Numbered from the stretch's first letter, positions 48,129 to 60,969 are shown. The stretch is 64,000 bases of DNA from Galbula dea (GCA_013399015.1 VWZX01010273.1:7577385-7641384); one strand, 5' to 3'. A program made the numbers and translations. The notes: generated by a model not told the origin, from the letters alone.

Positions 48129-50709
48129 CCCTTACTGATTCTCCCAAAGGTTGAGTCTCAGCATGCTTTACCCTCCTAAGAGCCATCCTTGCTCACCTAC
48201 CCTTCAGCATACAATGTCACAGCCTTCTCTCACAAACCCCCTGTGAACAGAAGCTGTGGGCACAGGGGGTTGCTTCCATTAGAAGGAGATTGTTGGCTGC
48301 CAGCTCAGACACATGATCATCTTCTGCCTGAATAGGTTAGTAGAGCTGCAGCAATTATGGATGCATGTGATCTCAAAGTGTCACAAACACATGGGAAAAA
48401 CATAGCAGCATGATATGCATTTGCTGATTCACAGAGCTATGGAGCTGGGTCTCTGATTGCAAAGCCTATTTTGGTTTTGTTCTGGGTTTTTTTATGCAAG
48501 CAGATTTATTTAGCAAAATGTACCCAAAAAAAAATGTTTATCTTCAAAGTAATCAACATGAAATGGGACATTGTTTCTTTGTTTCACTATTTCAGCTGGT
48601 GCTCAGGCTAGAAAGCTCCCTAGACTGTATTTGTTCCACGTTTATTTTAGCTGTCTCCTTTTTCTTTTCTTTCACCCTGTCTGGTTTTTGTTTTGCTTTG
48701 TTTATGTCATGCCACTTGCATGTTCCAGCAGTGAGTACCTGCAGCCAATGGAGATTGGACAATGTGTAGTGTCCAGAGGCAGTTCTGCTTGTGTTGTCAA
48801 TGACAGTCTGGAGGAAGGACATTGCACTGGACACTGTGACCAGGGAGACAGTAGAGAAGAATGATCTCTGGGTTTGAATAATGGATAAATTATCTGTGTT
48901 AAAGGGCATTCTCAGGACAAGAAACCAGGTTGTTGGAAGGATGATGAGATTATAACCTTTAGCAAGCACCAGAGGCAGTATCTGGAGAGGGCATTAATAG
49001 TTGGAGTGTAGAACAGCTACTACAGTAAAACAGTTAACTCCCTAGTAAAGTTCCTGTAAGCATGAAACTTTTCACAACAAAGCAGTGTTAAACTCTGCTG
49101 CTGTTGTCACTTCCTATACCCTGAGCAAATGTGCCCTGGGTGTAAGGGATGGATCTCAAAGCAGAAGAGCAAGGATCTGGTTGTCAAGGGCTTTATCATC
49201 ACCATCTCGATTCTGGATGGGTTTGGGACATCACAAACACTGTTCTTGTCTTACAGAGTTTTGTGTCATTGTTTCTTAAAACTACAGCTGTGCAGGTGAT
49301 ATTACCATTACTATAGGAGTTGGTAGTGCTAGGGGAGCTACTACCTAAAGGTAGAAACAATTTCTATCTACAAGGAGGGTCTCAAAGTGCTACTGGACAG
49401 ATGGGGGAAATGTGGATTGCCCAGTGTCACCCAGTAAGCTGAACCAGAGGCAAAAAACTGAAATCCCAGTCCTTTACCCCTGGGACTTGAATGCAAATCT
49501 GAAGGCCTCCACACCATTCCCATACCTGTGATTACAGACAAATCAGAAAATAACCCCAAAGCCCTAGATTGCTTTGGGTGGTTGTGGTATTTAATTGCTG
49601 GCAGGGAAACTCTGAAAACTGACAGGCATGGTCTGTGACCTGGAGCTTGATGGTATTTTACTAAATGGGTTGTTTCTCTTATTACAAATGCCAGTATCTT
49701 AACCTTGTGATAGCTGCTGCCTGGGGCACTAGCAGAGACAGCCACTGCTGATGGGTTCCTCTAATCAGCTGAGTCAGCCACTTCCTCAACATAAAGTGGT
49801 AGGCAAATAGAAAACTCAGCCTGCTCAGTAAGCATCACCCCATCAACTCATCCTGGGCATGTTCCCTCCCTGGGCACCATCAACCCCTCAGCCATAGCTG
49901 CTACCATCTCCTGAAGCTGGTGGAGGACAGTGAACCCCACTGCAGAGGGAGGGTTTGTTAGAGGCTGCTGTGACTCAGCAGCTCTGCCACACCTTGCAGA
50001 ACAAGCTTGGCTTCCCCAGGAGTAGCCTAGCCTGCCAAGCCAGCTCATCCCATGGCTCTGCAGTGGCTAGATGAGACACCAGAAGAGAGCTGTACCCTTT
50101 CAGCAGCCTTTCATCACTAGCTGCTGGAGGTGCTGCATGGCTCTAATGTCAGAAGATGAGATAGGGGATGTGCTGCTGCTTCAGCTCAACCATGGTCCTG
50201 TCCCTAGCAACGTGTTGTCTTCCCTATGCCCCTCCATGGCAAGGGAGGGACCTAGCTGAGGCACCCTAGGAACAGTTATTTCTTTCCAGTTTGCCCAGCT
50301 TGCAGCCTTGTGTTTCCCTGCAGGAGCAGGAGGCACCAGTGGCTGCAGTGGGAGCACCTGGCTCCAAGTCTGGAGCTGAACTTCCCTACTGGTGACCTCT
50401 GCCCGTTTGAGCACCTCAGGCATTAAATGAAGCCACAGTCTAAACCGGTTTTAATCTGATTGGAGTTAACTCTTCTGAGCCCTGACAAGTTCCACTTAGG
50501 ACCTGGAAGGAGTGGGACAATTGAGTGCTTTACACCAAAATGTGTCCCCAGCTGTCTTAGCACTACATGAATGAGTAGAGCAAGGTCAGCCAAGACACAA
50601 ACAACCAGAGCCCTTACAAAACCCTTTATCCCCCTCCTGGTTCAGGAAAGAATAAAGCCTTTTAAAGAATTTTAATGACTTAATGTTTAGCCCAACATCT
50701 TATTAAAAC

Positions 50710-50762
50710 TGTGAAAACTAAGCAGATTTAAGAAGAAGGAAAGAGCATTTCTGAACAATGAC
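50710..50762. repeat. 53-bp dispersed duplication, copy 1
   Basis: Begins TGTGAAAACTAAGCAGATTT and ends TTTCTGAACAATGAC. It is repeated at 53,763-53,815 in the same orientation with one mismatch in 53. The flanks of the two copies do not match, so the edges are sharp. Confidence 0.95.
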
Positions 50763-52889
50763 TTCATGGTTGTGCTCCTGAGGGTGAAAGTGGATGCTTG
50801 GCTGTACCAAACCCAAGAGTTAATCCATTTAGTTGAAACAAAATGTTCAAATTCAGTTTTCTAATCACATTCCCAGTACTGATCCTATTAGCCTTTCCAA
50901 GGCAAAGCTGCTGGGGAGTGGGATGGGACCTCCATAACATCCCTGCTGGAAAGAGCATAGGCACAAGGGGAAGCTTTGCTGCCAACCCATCTGATTTTTA
51001 CCTGAGCCTTCAGTGCTTTAGCCATACCCCTTCCATCACCAGGGGAGAACTTTTATCCATACTGGTTGTCCTCTTCTCCCATATTTTCTCCCACTGGCCC
51101 AGCAACAGCAGCCATGGCACATCACCTGGGAGCAAAGAGCAACCAGAACTTGTTAGCTTTGGTGATCTGCCAAGGAGGCACCCAGTGTGTGCACAGCATG
51201 CAGCCTGCTGGGCTGTGTGAGCCTTCTGGCTGGCCAAAGCAGTAGGATGATCCCACAGGACAGCTCTCCTGCCTAACCAGCCCCATCCCCCCTGGGCAGG
51301 AAGGTTCTCCCATTCTCTCAGAGAATGTGCTAGGAACAGTGAATTTGACTGCAGTGCAGAGCTGTGAGTAACCTTCTCCCAGAGCTGACTCTGGCCTCTT
51401 GCCACTTGTGTGGTATCTGGTCCTTTCAGAATGTTTGAGCTCTTTGAGGTGTCTCTGTGTTTCCATGCTGTGTTATGTGCACATGTGTGCATGTATGTGT
51501 GGTCTTCCTGGGACATAGTGCACAACTAGGAAGCATGGTTAGTTAGCTGAGTCCCTCATGACTTCTTTCCATTCATTTTCCAACAAAAAGCAGAGGAAAC
51601 AGTGATGTGCTGAGCAGAGAATGGGCAAAAGCTGCTTGTGCAGCACAAGGCACTTTGATATAGTTTGGTGGAGACTCCTTGTGCCTTATAACGTGGTCAA
51701 ATGGGTGCAGAAATGGAAGCCTGATGATCCTGCACATTGCTCCTCCCTGAGCCTATGTATATGACAGGGTGGCTGCCTTTGAGCCACCTGTGGGGCCTTT
51801 TTGTTCAGATAAAAGGGTTGGATGTTTCCAGTTTATCTCCCATCCAAACACAACACTGATAATTAGAAAACATTGGGAACAGGGGAAGATCCTGGTTACA
51901 CCAGTTGCTAACACCAGAACCAGTCTATGCTTTCATAATAAAACAAGTTGCCCTGTAAGCATAAGAAATACTGAAGTAGGCTTCCCAACAAACATTGGAG
52001 GCTAAAGCTGAAGTCTGGAGATAAAGATGAGCAGAACTTAATTAAAAATCCATTAAACACCAGGCAAGATAGACTTGCAGCACCCACAGCAGATCCAGAG
52101 AAGCTGCCTTTGATGACTGGACTACAGCACTGCTCATCTTTCTCTGGTCCTTATTGGCCTGACAGGAGGTTGGCAGCACATTCCCACCCTGGGAGAACTT
52201 GTAATCTAGTGGCTATAGGTACACTTGAGACATGCAGCTTGAAATTCCCATGGGTAAAGAAGGGAATGGGAGCTTGGGACCCTGCAGCCTCCCAGGTGTG
52301 GGCTGAGCCCTGGACTGTTGTACACAAGAAGCACCCATCTCCATTTCTTTTCTTTGTGGCTATGCTTCAAAGGAAAACTCAGCCAAGGTCACTGAGTTGT
52401 GAAGACTCCAGTATCTTGGAAGCATGCCTAGGACTTGGGATGTCAACCAAACTGAACTCCTGGGGACTCAGACCAAGCAATAGAGAGTTTCTGCATCACG
52501 GTGTGGATGTGAGCTGCTTGGCCCTCTCAGAGCCCTCCCAGGGATTTTGGATACCTTCAAGCTTACAGAGCAGCTGAGCAGGAGGATTGCAGGACTGCAG
52601 TTTTAAACTGGGGTATCTTAATCCCATTTCAAGCAGTTAAATGCTTTGGCTGTAGATATTAATGTCACAGAGGAGACAAAAGGGAAGCAAGCTGCTAAAC
52701 CAACTATTGCACCCAGATTTGGGGGGGGGAAGAGTGTTCATTTTTCTTCTGCTTCTTTCTATGCATGGTCAGGACTGGGTTTGTTGTGTAGTTACCTATT
52801 AAAAGAAAAATAACACTGAGTTCAGCAGCAGTGCTAATTACCAGCATAACCACATGACCACTCTGGGCTAATGATAGTCCTAAACCCAT

Positions 52890-53530
52890 GTTATCTTTTA
52901 ATAGCTAAGCTGATTAAACTAGCAGAGAGGGAAAACAAGTTAGAGAAATTACCTTTGTGCTACTGCTCCTAGGAAACTCAAGGTGCTTTCCAGGTGTGCA
53001 AAGTGCATCTATCATGTGTCACTTCCCAACCAGCCATGAGCCAGCTGCCTAGTAACTCCTCAGATCCCATTTCTGGGAAGCTGGTGGCACAGGGCTGAAA
53101 GAGATGACCAGAAGGGGCTGTCTCAGCCAGGGGAACTCAGGAACACAGGGAGCAGACCTCTCCTCAGGTGCATGTCACAAGCAGCAATGGCATTTTTGCT
53201 TGAAGCTTTCCTCTCCCTTCTCTTTCTTCCCTCTGAATTCCACTACAGAAGAGGGTGTGCTGTCCCCTAAACTGGCCAGGATGCAAACCTGTCCAGAGTT
53301 TCAGTACTGCAACTTTGATAGCCAGAGCCAAACCTTGGCTTCACCCCCTGGTTCCACTGGGTAGGGAATGGACAGAGAAAAGAGAAGGTGTTTCCATCTT
53401 TGAATGCCAGAGCAGCCTGCTCTGAGCAGCTAGCTCATCTTTTGGTAGCTAAGATGATTAAATGAGCACAAATAAAAATAGAAGTGGAGAAATTACCTTC
53501 ATGGCACTTCTAGGAAAATGAAAATGCTTT
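52890..53530. repeat. Pair of degenerate direct repeats (about 100 bp each)
   Basis: Positions 52,890-52,991 and 53,435-53,530 share an ordered set of blocks: ATCTTTTRRTAGCTAAG, TGATTAAA, GAGAAATTACCTT and CTAGGAAA followed by TGCTT. Similarity is partial, roughly three bases in four by eye. They may be two copies of an unnamed repeat family. Confidence 0.6.
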
Positions 53531-53762
53531 ATCTCAGCTCTCTTCTTTTCCTCTCTCTCCTAACCTGCTGCCCTGGTAGTATGGTACATGTATGCAAACA
53601 TGAGGAGTACCAAAGGGATGAGGCTCCTAAAAACTGCCAGTGATTGCAATTAATTGTTCCCACCTCTGAGGTAACCAATGCCTTGCAGAGACCTCATGAC
53701 CCACTTGGGCAATGCTCATTAACCCTTTTGGGTTAGGAGAGAGGCACAGACACACAGAGGAT

Positions 53763-53815
53763 TGTGAAAACTAAGCAGATTTAAGAGGAAGGAAAGAGCA
53801 TTTCTGAACAATGAC
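53763..53815. repeat. 53-bp dispersed duplication, copy 2
   Basis: The second copy of the 53-bp segment, 3,053 bp from the first. It differs by AGAGGAAGG in place of AGAAGAAGG. It lies just before the CR1 fragment that starts near 53,838. Confidence 0.95.
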
Positions 53816-53837
53816 ATGCAGAGGATGTCATAGGGCT

Positions 53838-54070
53838 AATGTTTTAAACTACAAGAGAAAGATTTAGCCTGGATATAAGGAGGCTTCATGATGAGGGTGC
53901 TGAGACACTGTCCCAGCTTGCCCAGAGAGGTACTGGAACCATTCCAGGTCAGGTTGTTTGGGGCTCTGAGCAACCTGATCTAATTCTAGGTGTCCTTGCT
54001 CACAGGAGGGGGGTTGGACTAGATGACCTCTCCAGGTCCCTTCCAACTCTGACCTTTCTATGATTCTGTA
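53838..54070 (+). mobile_element. CR1 LINE fragment
   Basis: It starts with GTTTTAAACTACAAGAGAAA and GATTTAGCCTGGATATAAGG. It continues through TTGCCCAGAGAGGTACTGGA, AGGTTGTTTGGGGCTCTGAG, GGGGTTGGACTAGATGACCT, GTCCCTTCCAACTCTGACCT and ends TTCTATGATTCTGTA. This is the longest and cleanest CR1 3' end in the window, with the terminal octamer repeats intact. Confidence 0.93.
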
Positions 54071-57000
54071 TCCAGGCTGAAGAGAGTTTGAATTAACCTT
54101 GGGATGGATTAAGACAGATACCAGAATGGGAAGAGTAGTTTTCCAGTCCCTGCTTGCAATTTTTATGAGCAATTATCTCCAAACTCACCTGATCTCACCA
54201 AGGACTTGACTTGTAGCAGATGTGAAACACTCCCCCTGCCTCCCTGCTCTGGACTTTAGGTAGCTGATTTAATCTCTTGTGCTTGAGGATTTAATCTGAC
54301 AGCTTCTTCCCCAAGGGTAATTTGTCTGTTGGGGTGACAGAAATAGGAGGACATCAATGGATGAGAGTTTTGAAACAGGGTTTGGAACATCCTGTACCAG
54401 AGAGCTCTAAAGAATGGCTCAGAACCATTCTGTGGTACCCCCAAACAAATAAACCCCTCCAGCCACATGTCTTCTGCAGCACTGGAAACATTTCAGAAGT
54501 TACTCATTAATGCCCAGACTGTGGAGCTCAGGAAACATTCTGTCTTCTGAACAAATTGAGCAGTGTAGTAAGAGTCCAGGCTTATCTTTTGTCATGTCAA
54601 ATGCTTCTTATGCTTTGGTGGTAGTGTGGTGTCAGGAGGAATTTGTAAGTGCTGGAGGCTTTTATGTCAATCAGAATTTCTCCTCCAATTTATTTCTTCT
54701 AAATAAATTAGAGACTATAAATTGCACCCAATTGTTCATATAGTTCCCACACCTGAGGGAGGGAATGCCTTGCAGAGACCTCCTGACCTGCCTGGATGAT
54801 GGTATTTAAACCTTTTTCTAGTGAGAGGGAGACAGGCACCCCAGGGACCACAACCTCAGAACTATTTGCAAGTGTCTGTCTTCCACAAAGACATCAACAG
54901 GAGTTAGTACTTAGCCTTGAGAACCCAGGCCTAAATAATGTGCCTAAGGCTGCTGAGAAAAGCCTGAATTCAAGTTCACAGCTGCCCAAGCCCTGTAAGA
55001 GGGTAGTAAGAGAATTTCTGCTTTTCTTGGGTTTGAAGGTTTTTACCTTTTACTCTTTTTTTCCCCATTGGCTTCTCCTCTTCTGTGGCTGTATATATGC
55101 AGGTAAATTGCCACAGTTTAAAGAAATGAGACAATATTAGAAGCTGTGTCTAGTGTGTTGGAGTGTACATGAAGGATTTCTGTCAGGCTTCCAAGGCTCA
55201 GTTTTATTCCTTGCTGTATTTTCCTTGGCTTTGTTTGTGCATTGATGCAGTGTCGATTTTCAAATCCCCCTCCAGGCAGAAATAGGTGACCTACTTTCCA
55301 GCTCTGGACATCTGCTAACTGGGCTGTCCCTCCCTCTGTCCTTTAACCCCTTCTTCCCTCCCTCTCTGTAGAGCATCTGCCATCTCCTAGCCTTTTCAGG
55401 GAGCTGTGGTCCTCCTGCAGACTGCTTTAAGACTGGGGGGGACCCAGATAAGCCAGGAGGAAACACTGAAATGGGGGTGCAGTCATGGCATCCAAGAGGG
55501 TTGCAGTTCTGCCTCTGCCATGGAAGGTCACCCAGTAGTGTCCCCAAAGGCATCTGGGCCCAGGTACCTGCTGGAAAGTCCTGGGGCACCTCACATGTTG
55601 CAAGCCTCCTCCTGTTGGCCCTGCAGCTCACTGGACAAGTTTCCTGGGGGTTCTGGCTCCAGCCCATCAGAAGCTCTCAGCCTCTGCATTCCCAGCTTCA
55701 GCAGGGAGCAGTGGTGGGGCTGGGGTGAGGAGGTGGGAGCTCCAGGGCACATCTGCTTTCCCACCACAGGGACCCCCTCACTGCTCTCTTCCTCTCTCCC
55801 CAGCCCAGCCCCAGCTCTGCTGCCTGTTAGGAGAGATGGTGGGGAGCAGGAGAGGGCCTCAGGGTTGGCTGCAGCCTGGGAATGAGGAAAGGGCTCTCCT
55901 TGGCTGGTTCAGCTTCCTGGATCCATCCTTGAGAGAGACTTTTGCTTCTCCACAAAGTTCCTGGGCATCCTCTCCCCACACTGACCAGGGATGCTGGGTT
56001 TGTTCAGCAGCACCCATGGGGTAAAAAGCATCAAATGCTCATCCTGCCTCTCATGAACAGAGCTGAATAGTTCAGTTGGCTGGAACCTCCAACCATCACC
56101 TTGTCCAATTGCCTGACCACAACTTAAAGCATCTTCTGAAGTCTCTCCAGCCAGAATCCTCCCTTTTGCAGAGGCACTGCTTCCTCCCAAAGGCCTTCTC
56201 TGCTATTCCCACTCTCATGAAGCAGCCCTTAAGTGTTGCCTTGCCCTTCAACACCAGTTTGTCCTCTCCTAGCCTGTGTCAGAAACCCTCAGCAGGAAGC
56301 AGCAGTGGTGTTTGCTTGCCTTGGGGCTTTCTCTGGGCCCTTGGCTCTGGATGCTGCAGGTCTGGGAGGCTGTCCAGCCTCTGCCCTTGCTCCTCCATGG
56401 CATTTGCAGGTCAAGAGTGCAGTGGTGCAGGGTGGCTCTTGTAAGGTGGTGGAGAGCAGACTCTGAGCTGTGGCCGACAAGCTTCGGGCTGGGTTTGCAG
56501 TGCAAACAGGCTTTGAATTTGGTTCATTTCTGCACTGCCTTTGCTGGCTCTGCCTTGTCTCCCTTCCGAGCAACAGCAGGTGGCACATTTGGATCAGGAA
56601 TGCAAGTGCTCTGCCTGACTGGGGGCAGGGGAAGAAGCACAGGGGAGTGGGAAAGAGAAGACTGCACTAGACATGTCCTTTCCCTAATTTTTCGTCGTAA
56701 CTTGAAGCTGGCAGTGAAAAAGTCACTCCTGGCTGGGCAGCCCTCCCTCCTCTCACCAGGGATGCTCCAAGGAGAGGGGAAGGGTAGCATTTCCCCTGGC
56801 AGCAGCCCAGATGAAGATGCTCAGGTGCTTCAGCTTGTGGGATAGAGTGAGAATATCCTCATTTTACCACTGGGATTTGCTCTTGCTGATGCACTGCTGA
56901 TGCCTTCAGGACCTTTGGTGGGGTTTAGTCCCCACTCGTGTCCCTCAGGCCTGATCTGCCCTGGCTCAGCACAGCCATTTAAACCTGTGGCATGGAGCAA

Positions 57001-57159
57001 AGCTCAGGCAAGGGACAGTAGAGAGGTGATGGACAGGGGAATAAATGTATGTTTTCTTCCTAGGAATCTGCCTTAGCTTGGGTTATCTGCAGGACTTGAT
57101 TTCAGTTGGACAGAACCAAAGGTAATTAGTTAATTCCTCACATCTAAGCATATGTAGAA

Positions 57160-57290
57160 GTTATAAGTATGTATGTAGAGATATTTTATATGTGTGTATA
57201 ACCTCAAAAAAGGGCTAGGACAGAGGTGAGGAACAGGAAAGCAAATGTGTGTGCATGTATACACATCAATACATACATGTATGTATAGAC
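57160..57290. repeat. TG/TA and GTAT microsatellite-like stretches
   Basis: Two blocks, 57,165-57,202 (GTATGTATGTAG, TATGTGTGTATA) and 57,243-57,290 (TGTGTGTGCATGTATACACA, ACATACATGTATGTATAG), separated by about 40 bp of unique sequence. Likely length-variable; no function suggested. Confidence 0.85.
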
Positions 57291-58011
57291 AGAGATCTGC
57301 TTTCAGCAGCACAAAAGGCTCAGTTGTCAGCACTGTTGACACACCAAGCCCTAGGCAAGAGACACATCACTGCTGGGTGTCTTGCTGGTAGAAGAGAACA
57401 GCAAAGCATGGGCTGCTCCAGGCCAAAGGACCAGGCTGTCCCTGGGCATGTTGGGCACTGAGATGTTTCCTGCTAGAGCCAAGCCAAACACTCCCCCCTT
57501 CAGAGGAAGAATTTCCACCTGCTGCCACACAGCATAGCCTGCAAACCAAAGGAGTTCCAGCTGTCTGCACTTAACCTAGGGCTGCTGAGAAGACCCCAAG
57601 GACAGACAGACATGCTGATGATTCCCTTCACTGTGTTGCTTTTTCCTGGGGATGCTAAATCCTCCCCATGCAGGTGCCTCTGCAAACAAGGACTATAAGG
57701 ACAGCCACTCTTCTTTTCCCAAAAGGTCCTTTGATCCTTCTGGGCACTTGCCTTTTCCTGATTCTCATCTCTGAATTTCCACACCTTCCATGTTTCCCTC
57801 CAAGGAAGAAAATTGCAGGAGATAAATTGATTAATGCAGTTCTAAAACCCTGCATTGGTCTCATGGTATTAAAGCACCAAACAAATTGCTGCTCTAGCTC
57901 CACAGATAAAACTGCCTAGCAGAGATGCTTCTTCCACCAGCACAAAAAAAAGGGAGTTTTACTGTTACAGACTTTCTAGGGCTGAGGAAAAGAAGCAATA
58001 ACAGCCAAAGG

Positions 58012-58060
58012 TTTATTGCCGTGCATTTATTTTCCTGCTAAGGCTTTATTCTCCAATAAA
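58012..58060 (-). terminator. Cluster of polyadenylation signals
   Basis: AATAAA occurs three times on the minus strand in 39 bp (58,012-58,017; 58,026-58,031; 58,045-58,050), and once on the plus strand at 58,055-58,060. T-rich sequence (CTTCTTTTCC) follows on the minus strand. It could mark the 3' end of a minus-strand transcript, for example the upstream neighbour or an unspliced RNA. No coding sequence ties it to a gene. Confidence 0.35.
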
Positions 58061-59413
58061 CATCTCACTCTGAGAAAAGCTGCATGCACCATCAGTGTTT
58101 ATAACACCTAGTGCAAGGGGAGGGAGAGAGAGAAGGTAATTCCCTGGTGAAAGGGCAGCTCTGAAGCTGGGTTTCCTTTGGGAAATTAAGTTTGGTGAGC
58201 AACACTTCACAGCAGAGGACTGTGCCAACTCATGGCTTTGGTTAGTGCTAAGCTCTGAACTATTTAGTTATCTATTTCTTGACTTGGACGTCTCCCTGTA
58301 AACAGCAGATCTAGTCAAACAGCAAAAAAACATGCCCAGTAGTACTGCAAGAAAGGCAATAGGAGTCAAGACTCACCTCTAATAACTTTGGTTTTTGCTC
58401 CTACCATGCCATATTAACCTCCCCATGTGCCCAACTCAATCTATCAGCCTCGAGGGAGAGGCAAACACCAAAAAATTAGTAGTTGTCTGTTACACTGGAG
58501 GCAAAGCAGTTTATTCTTGGTACTTCTTAACCTGAAATTTCCAAGGTCAGATAATCTGTGTTGGCTGCAGTTGCTTTTTAATAGAAGTCACCTGAAACTC
58601 TAGCACTTGACAGCAGTGACATCATCACAAATCATCTCTCTGCTGCTTTTGCTCAAGCAGGTGAATCCTCAGTGCCCAACCTGCCTGAACCAGACAGACT
58701 CTGCTGCATCTGAGATGAAGGCACAGATGGAGAGCTCTGCAAGGTAAAGGCCAGCATCTGGTTGGGTGGCCTTAAGCTTAAAGTGGAGAAGCCCTGGGAC
58801 CAAGCTCTGCCTTGCCCTATCTCAGTGTCAGCTGAAGAGAGGAGAAGGCCAGCAGAGACAAAGAAGTGATGCAACCTGTGGAGTAAGGTCACAGAGCCAG
58901 GTCAATCACAGAATGAGGGAAAGCCAGATCTTGTCTTTACAGGCTGTCCAGAACATACATAAGCTGTTGGGATCTTCCTATCCCAAAAGGCAACTCAAGC
59001 CTCAAGCCTATTATCCAACTTAATTACAGACAGGAGCCCAATGACTAATTGTAAGAGGAAATCCAAGACCTTATCCTGCCCCTGCCTTTCCTCTTCCAGT
59101 TCTTGTGTTCCATGAGGTATCCATCAAAAACCTACACTGGGTAGACCCAAATAAATTGCTGGCCTAATCTTCACTGTAGCTCTCATCTTAGGCAGCTGAT
59201 CTGGCACTACCCCTTGCAGTTACTATCCTCATCTCACTTCTGCAACATGCTCAGAGGCCAGCAGCTAGCCTGGCTCATCAAGCCTTCATTTCCCAAATGC
59301 TAGCTTTCTCTCCAATCTTAATTATAGGCAGAAGTCCCCTCCTTCTGCCTAAAACCACACCAGCACTGGCTCCTGTGCACACCAACTCTCTTCCTAGCTG
59401 TGCTTTCTGAACA

Positions 59414-59573
59414 GATTCCAGGGCAGTGCTGGAGTCACCATCCCTGGAGGGGCTGAAAAAACATCTAGATGTGGTACTTAGGGTCATGGTTCAGTGGCAT
59501 GGGGGGGATAGGTTGACATGCAAACTGGATGATCTTAGGGGTCTCTTCCAACCTTAATGATTCTGTGATTCTA
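59414..59573 (+). mobile_element. CR1 LINE fragment
   Basis: It shows GATTCCAGGGCAGTGCTGGA, GTCACCATCCCTGGAGGGGC, AACATCTAGATGTGGTACTT, GGATGATCTTAGGGGTCTCT, TCCAACCTTAATGATTCTGT and a final GATTCTAAA. It belongs to the same subfamily type as the copy at 47,898 (the ATGTGGTACTTAGGG segment). Confidence 0.9.
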
Positions 59574-60067
59574 AATCTGAGCCCACAACTATTGACTGCA
59601 GAAATCAAGACCAAGCTAGACTCAGTGGAACTTGTTTTCAAGTATGACCCCCATTTAGAAAGGAAAAAAACCCCAAAAGCCAAGAGATTTACTTGAACAT
59701 CCTCTAGTGTCAATTTAAAAGATACCTTAAAATCAAACCAAGAAATACAGCTCTCCTCAGGTCTAGGCCAACCAGAGATGATTCCCATGGAGCATAACAT
59801 TTGTGATAAGGTCATGAGGCTGACAAAGGCGTGGCAAGTTCTTTAGCTTGCTAACAACTCTCAAGGCAATCAGGTTTCCAATCAACCTCTTCACCTCCTT
59901 GCTCTTGCTGTTATTGTACATTTGAAAATGGCAAAGGAGGAGGCAGCCAACACCATCCTTATCTTAAATAGCATCTGAACCAGCAGTGACACTGCTTGCT
60001 TGTATCTGGTGCAGGTGAGGAAACAGCTTGGCTCACACAAAGGGCTGCTAATCCAACTATTTTAAAA

Positions 60068-60620
60068 GTATTTATTATAAAACCAAATCCACATAATCTA
60101 TGGTACAAATACAGTCTGTTATCTGTACAGATATTTATACAAAACACCAGTCACTTCAAACAAGACTTTGGCTTTGTTAACATCAAGAAACACTGCACTT
60201 TGATGACCAGAAAATGGTTTAACATAGAATGATCTGAAGTGTTGAAAGCCTCCCAGAAGTCTTCCTGAAGGCACTATTACCAAGGTCATTGGTGTGCTGG
60301 AAGGGCCATGCTTGGAAAACTAATTGGCAAAGACTTTCTGTCACCCAACACAGATTTGATGGCTCTAATGAAAAGCACTGTAAGTGACAACCTGCAAATA
60401 GCATCAGTTTAATCCCCAAATACAGAATTGTCAGCTACTGGCTTTTTTAGTTTTTGAATGTTATGTATTTTTGACAGCCATGAAGCCTTCTGTTGACAGA
60501 GGAATATAGAAATCAAAGTTCACTTGAAAGAAGGTTCAATACATGACAAACTCAAGACATGCATGCTTGGAAACATTCCCAAAGTTATCACCTTACAATT
60601 AGTTCCACAACTTGTAGATC
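60068..60620 (-). other. Candidate 3'UTR end of a minus-strand gene
   Basis: On the minus strand this AT-rich stretch ends with TGGTTTTATAATAAATACTT (AATAAA at 60,071-60,076). Its composition is like a conserved vertebrate 3'UTR: long non-coding, T-rich, with GTATTTGTACCATAG and a TATCTGTACAGATA palindrome at 60,120-60,133. Another AATAAA lies at 60,924-60,929. By synteny it could belong to LRP5, but no LRP5 coding sequence is in view. It may equally be non-genic. Confidence 0.3.
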
Positions 60621-60969
60621 TCTGAATTGTAACTGAAGAGAACTCCAACAATGACCCAAAGCTTTGGTAACCCCACTGGAGTACACCCTGATTCTGAGGG
60701 CACTTGTGATTTAAGGCTTTCCTTCCCCCCACACCCCCTCCCCAGTTCATGTGCAGAACTCTTTCAAATACACAAGGCACTGAGGTGTCTTGGGTTTGGT
60801 GGTACCAAAGGCTACAAAATGATACACATCTAAAGCTGTGATTAGGCTGTTTGCAGAATACACTTTTTAATATAAATATCAAAAAAGAGGGGAGGGCATC
60901 ATAAAAATTCTGGGCAGTCTTTGTTTATTCCTCTACATTTACAATAGCAGCAACTGTGACCCCATTAGG

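Larger units (their letters stand above)
53644..54840. repeat. Second pair of degenerate direct repeats
   Basis: Positions 53,644-53,755 and 54,722-54,840 share AATTGTTC, CACCTGAGG-like sequence, AATGCCTTGCAGAGACCTC, TGACC, and further on a TTTAAACC/TTAACCC block and GAGAGG.AGACA. Same orientation, about 1.1 kb apart. The conserved core is the 19-base block containing CCTTGCAGAG. Possibly copies of an undefined dispersed repeat. Confidence 0.6.

Noticed and set aside
52110..52577. Plus-strand open frame of 155 codons
   Set aside because: Composition is not protein-like and no family is recognised; probably chance.
56276..56845. Plus-strand open frame of 189 codons
   Set aside because: No recognised motif, no splice or promoter context, and it lies in GC-rich intergenic DNA with overlapping frames on both strands.
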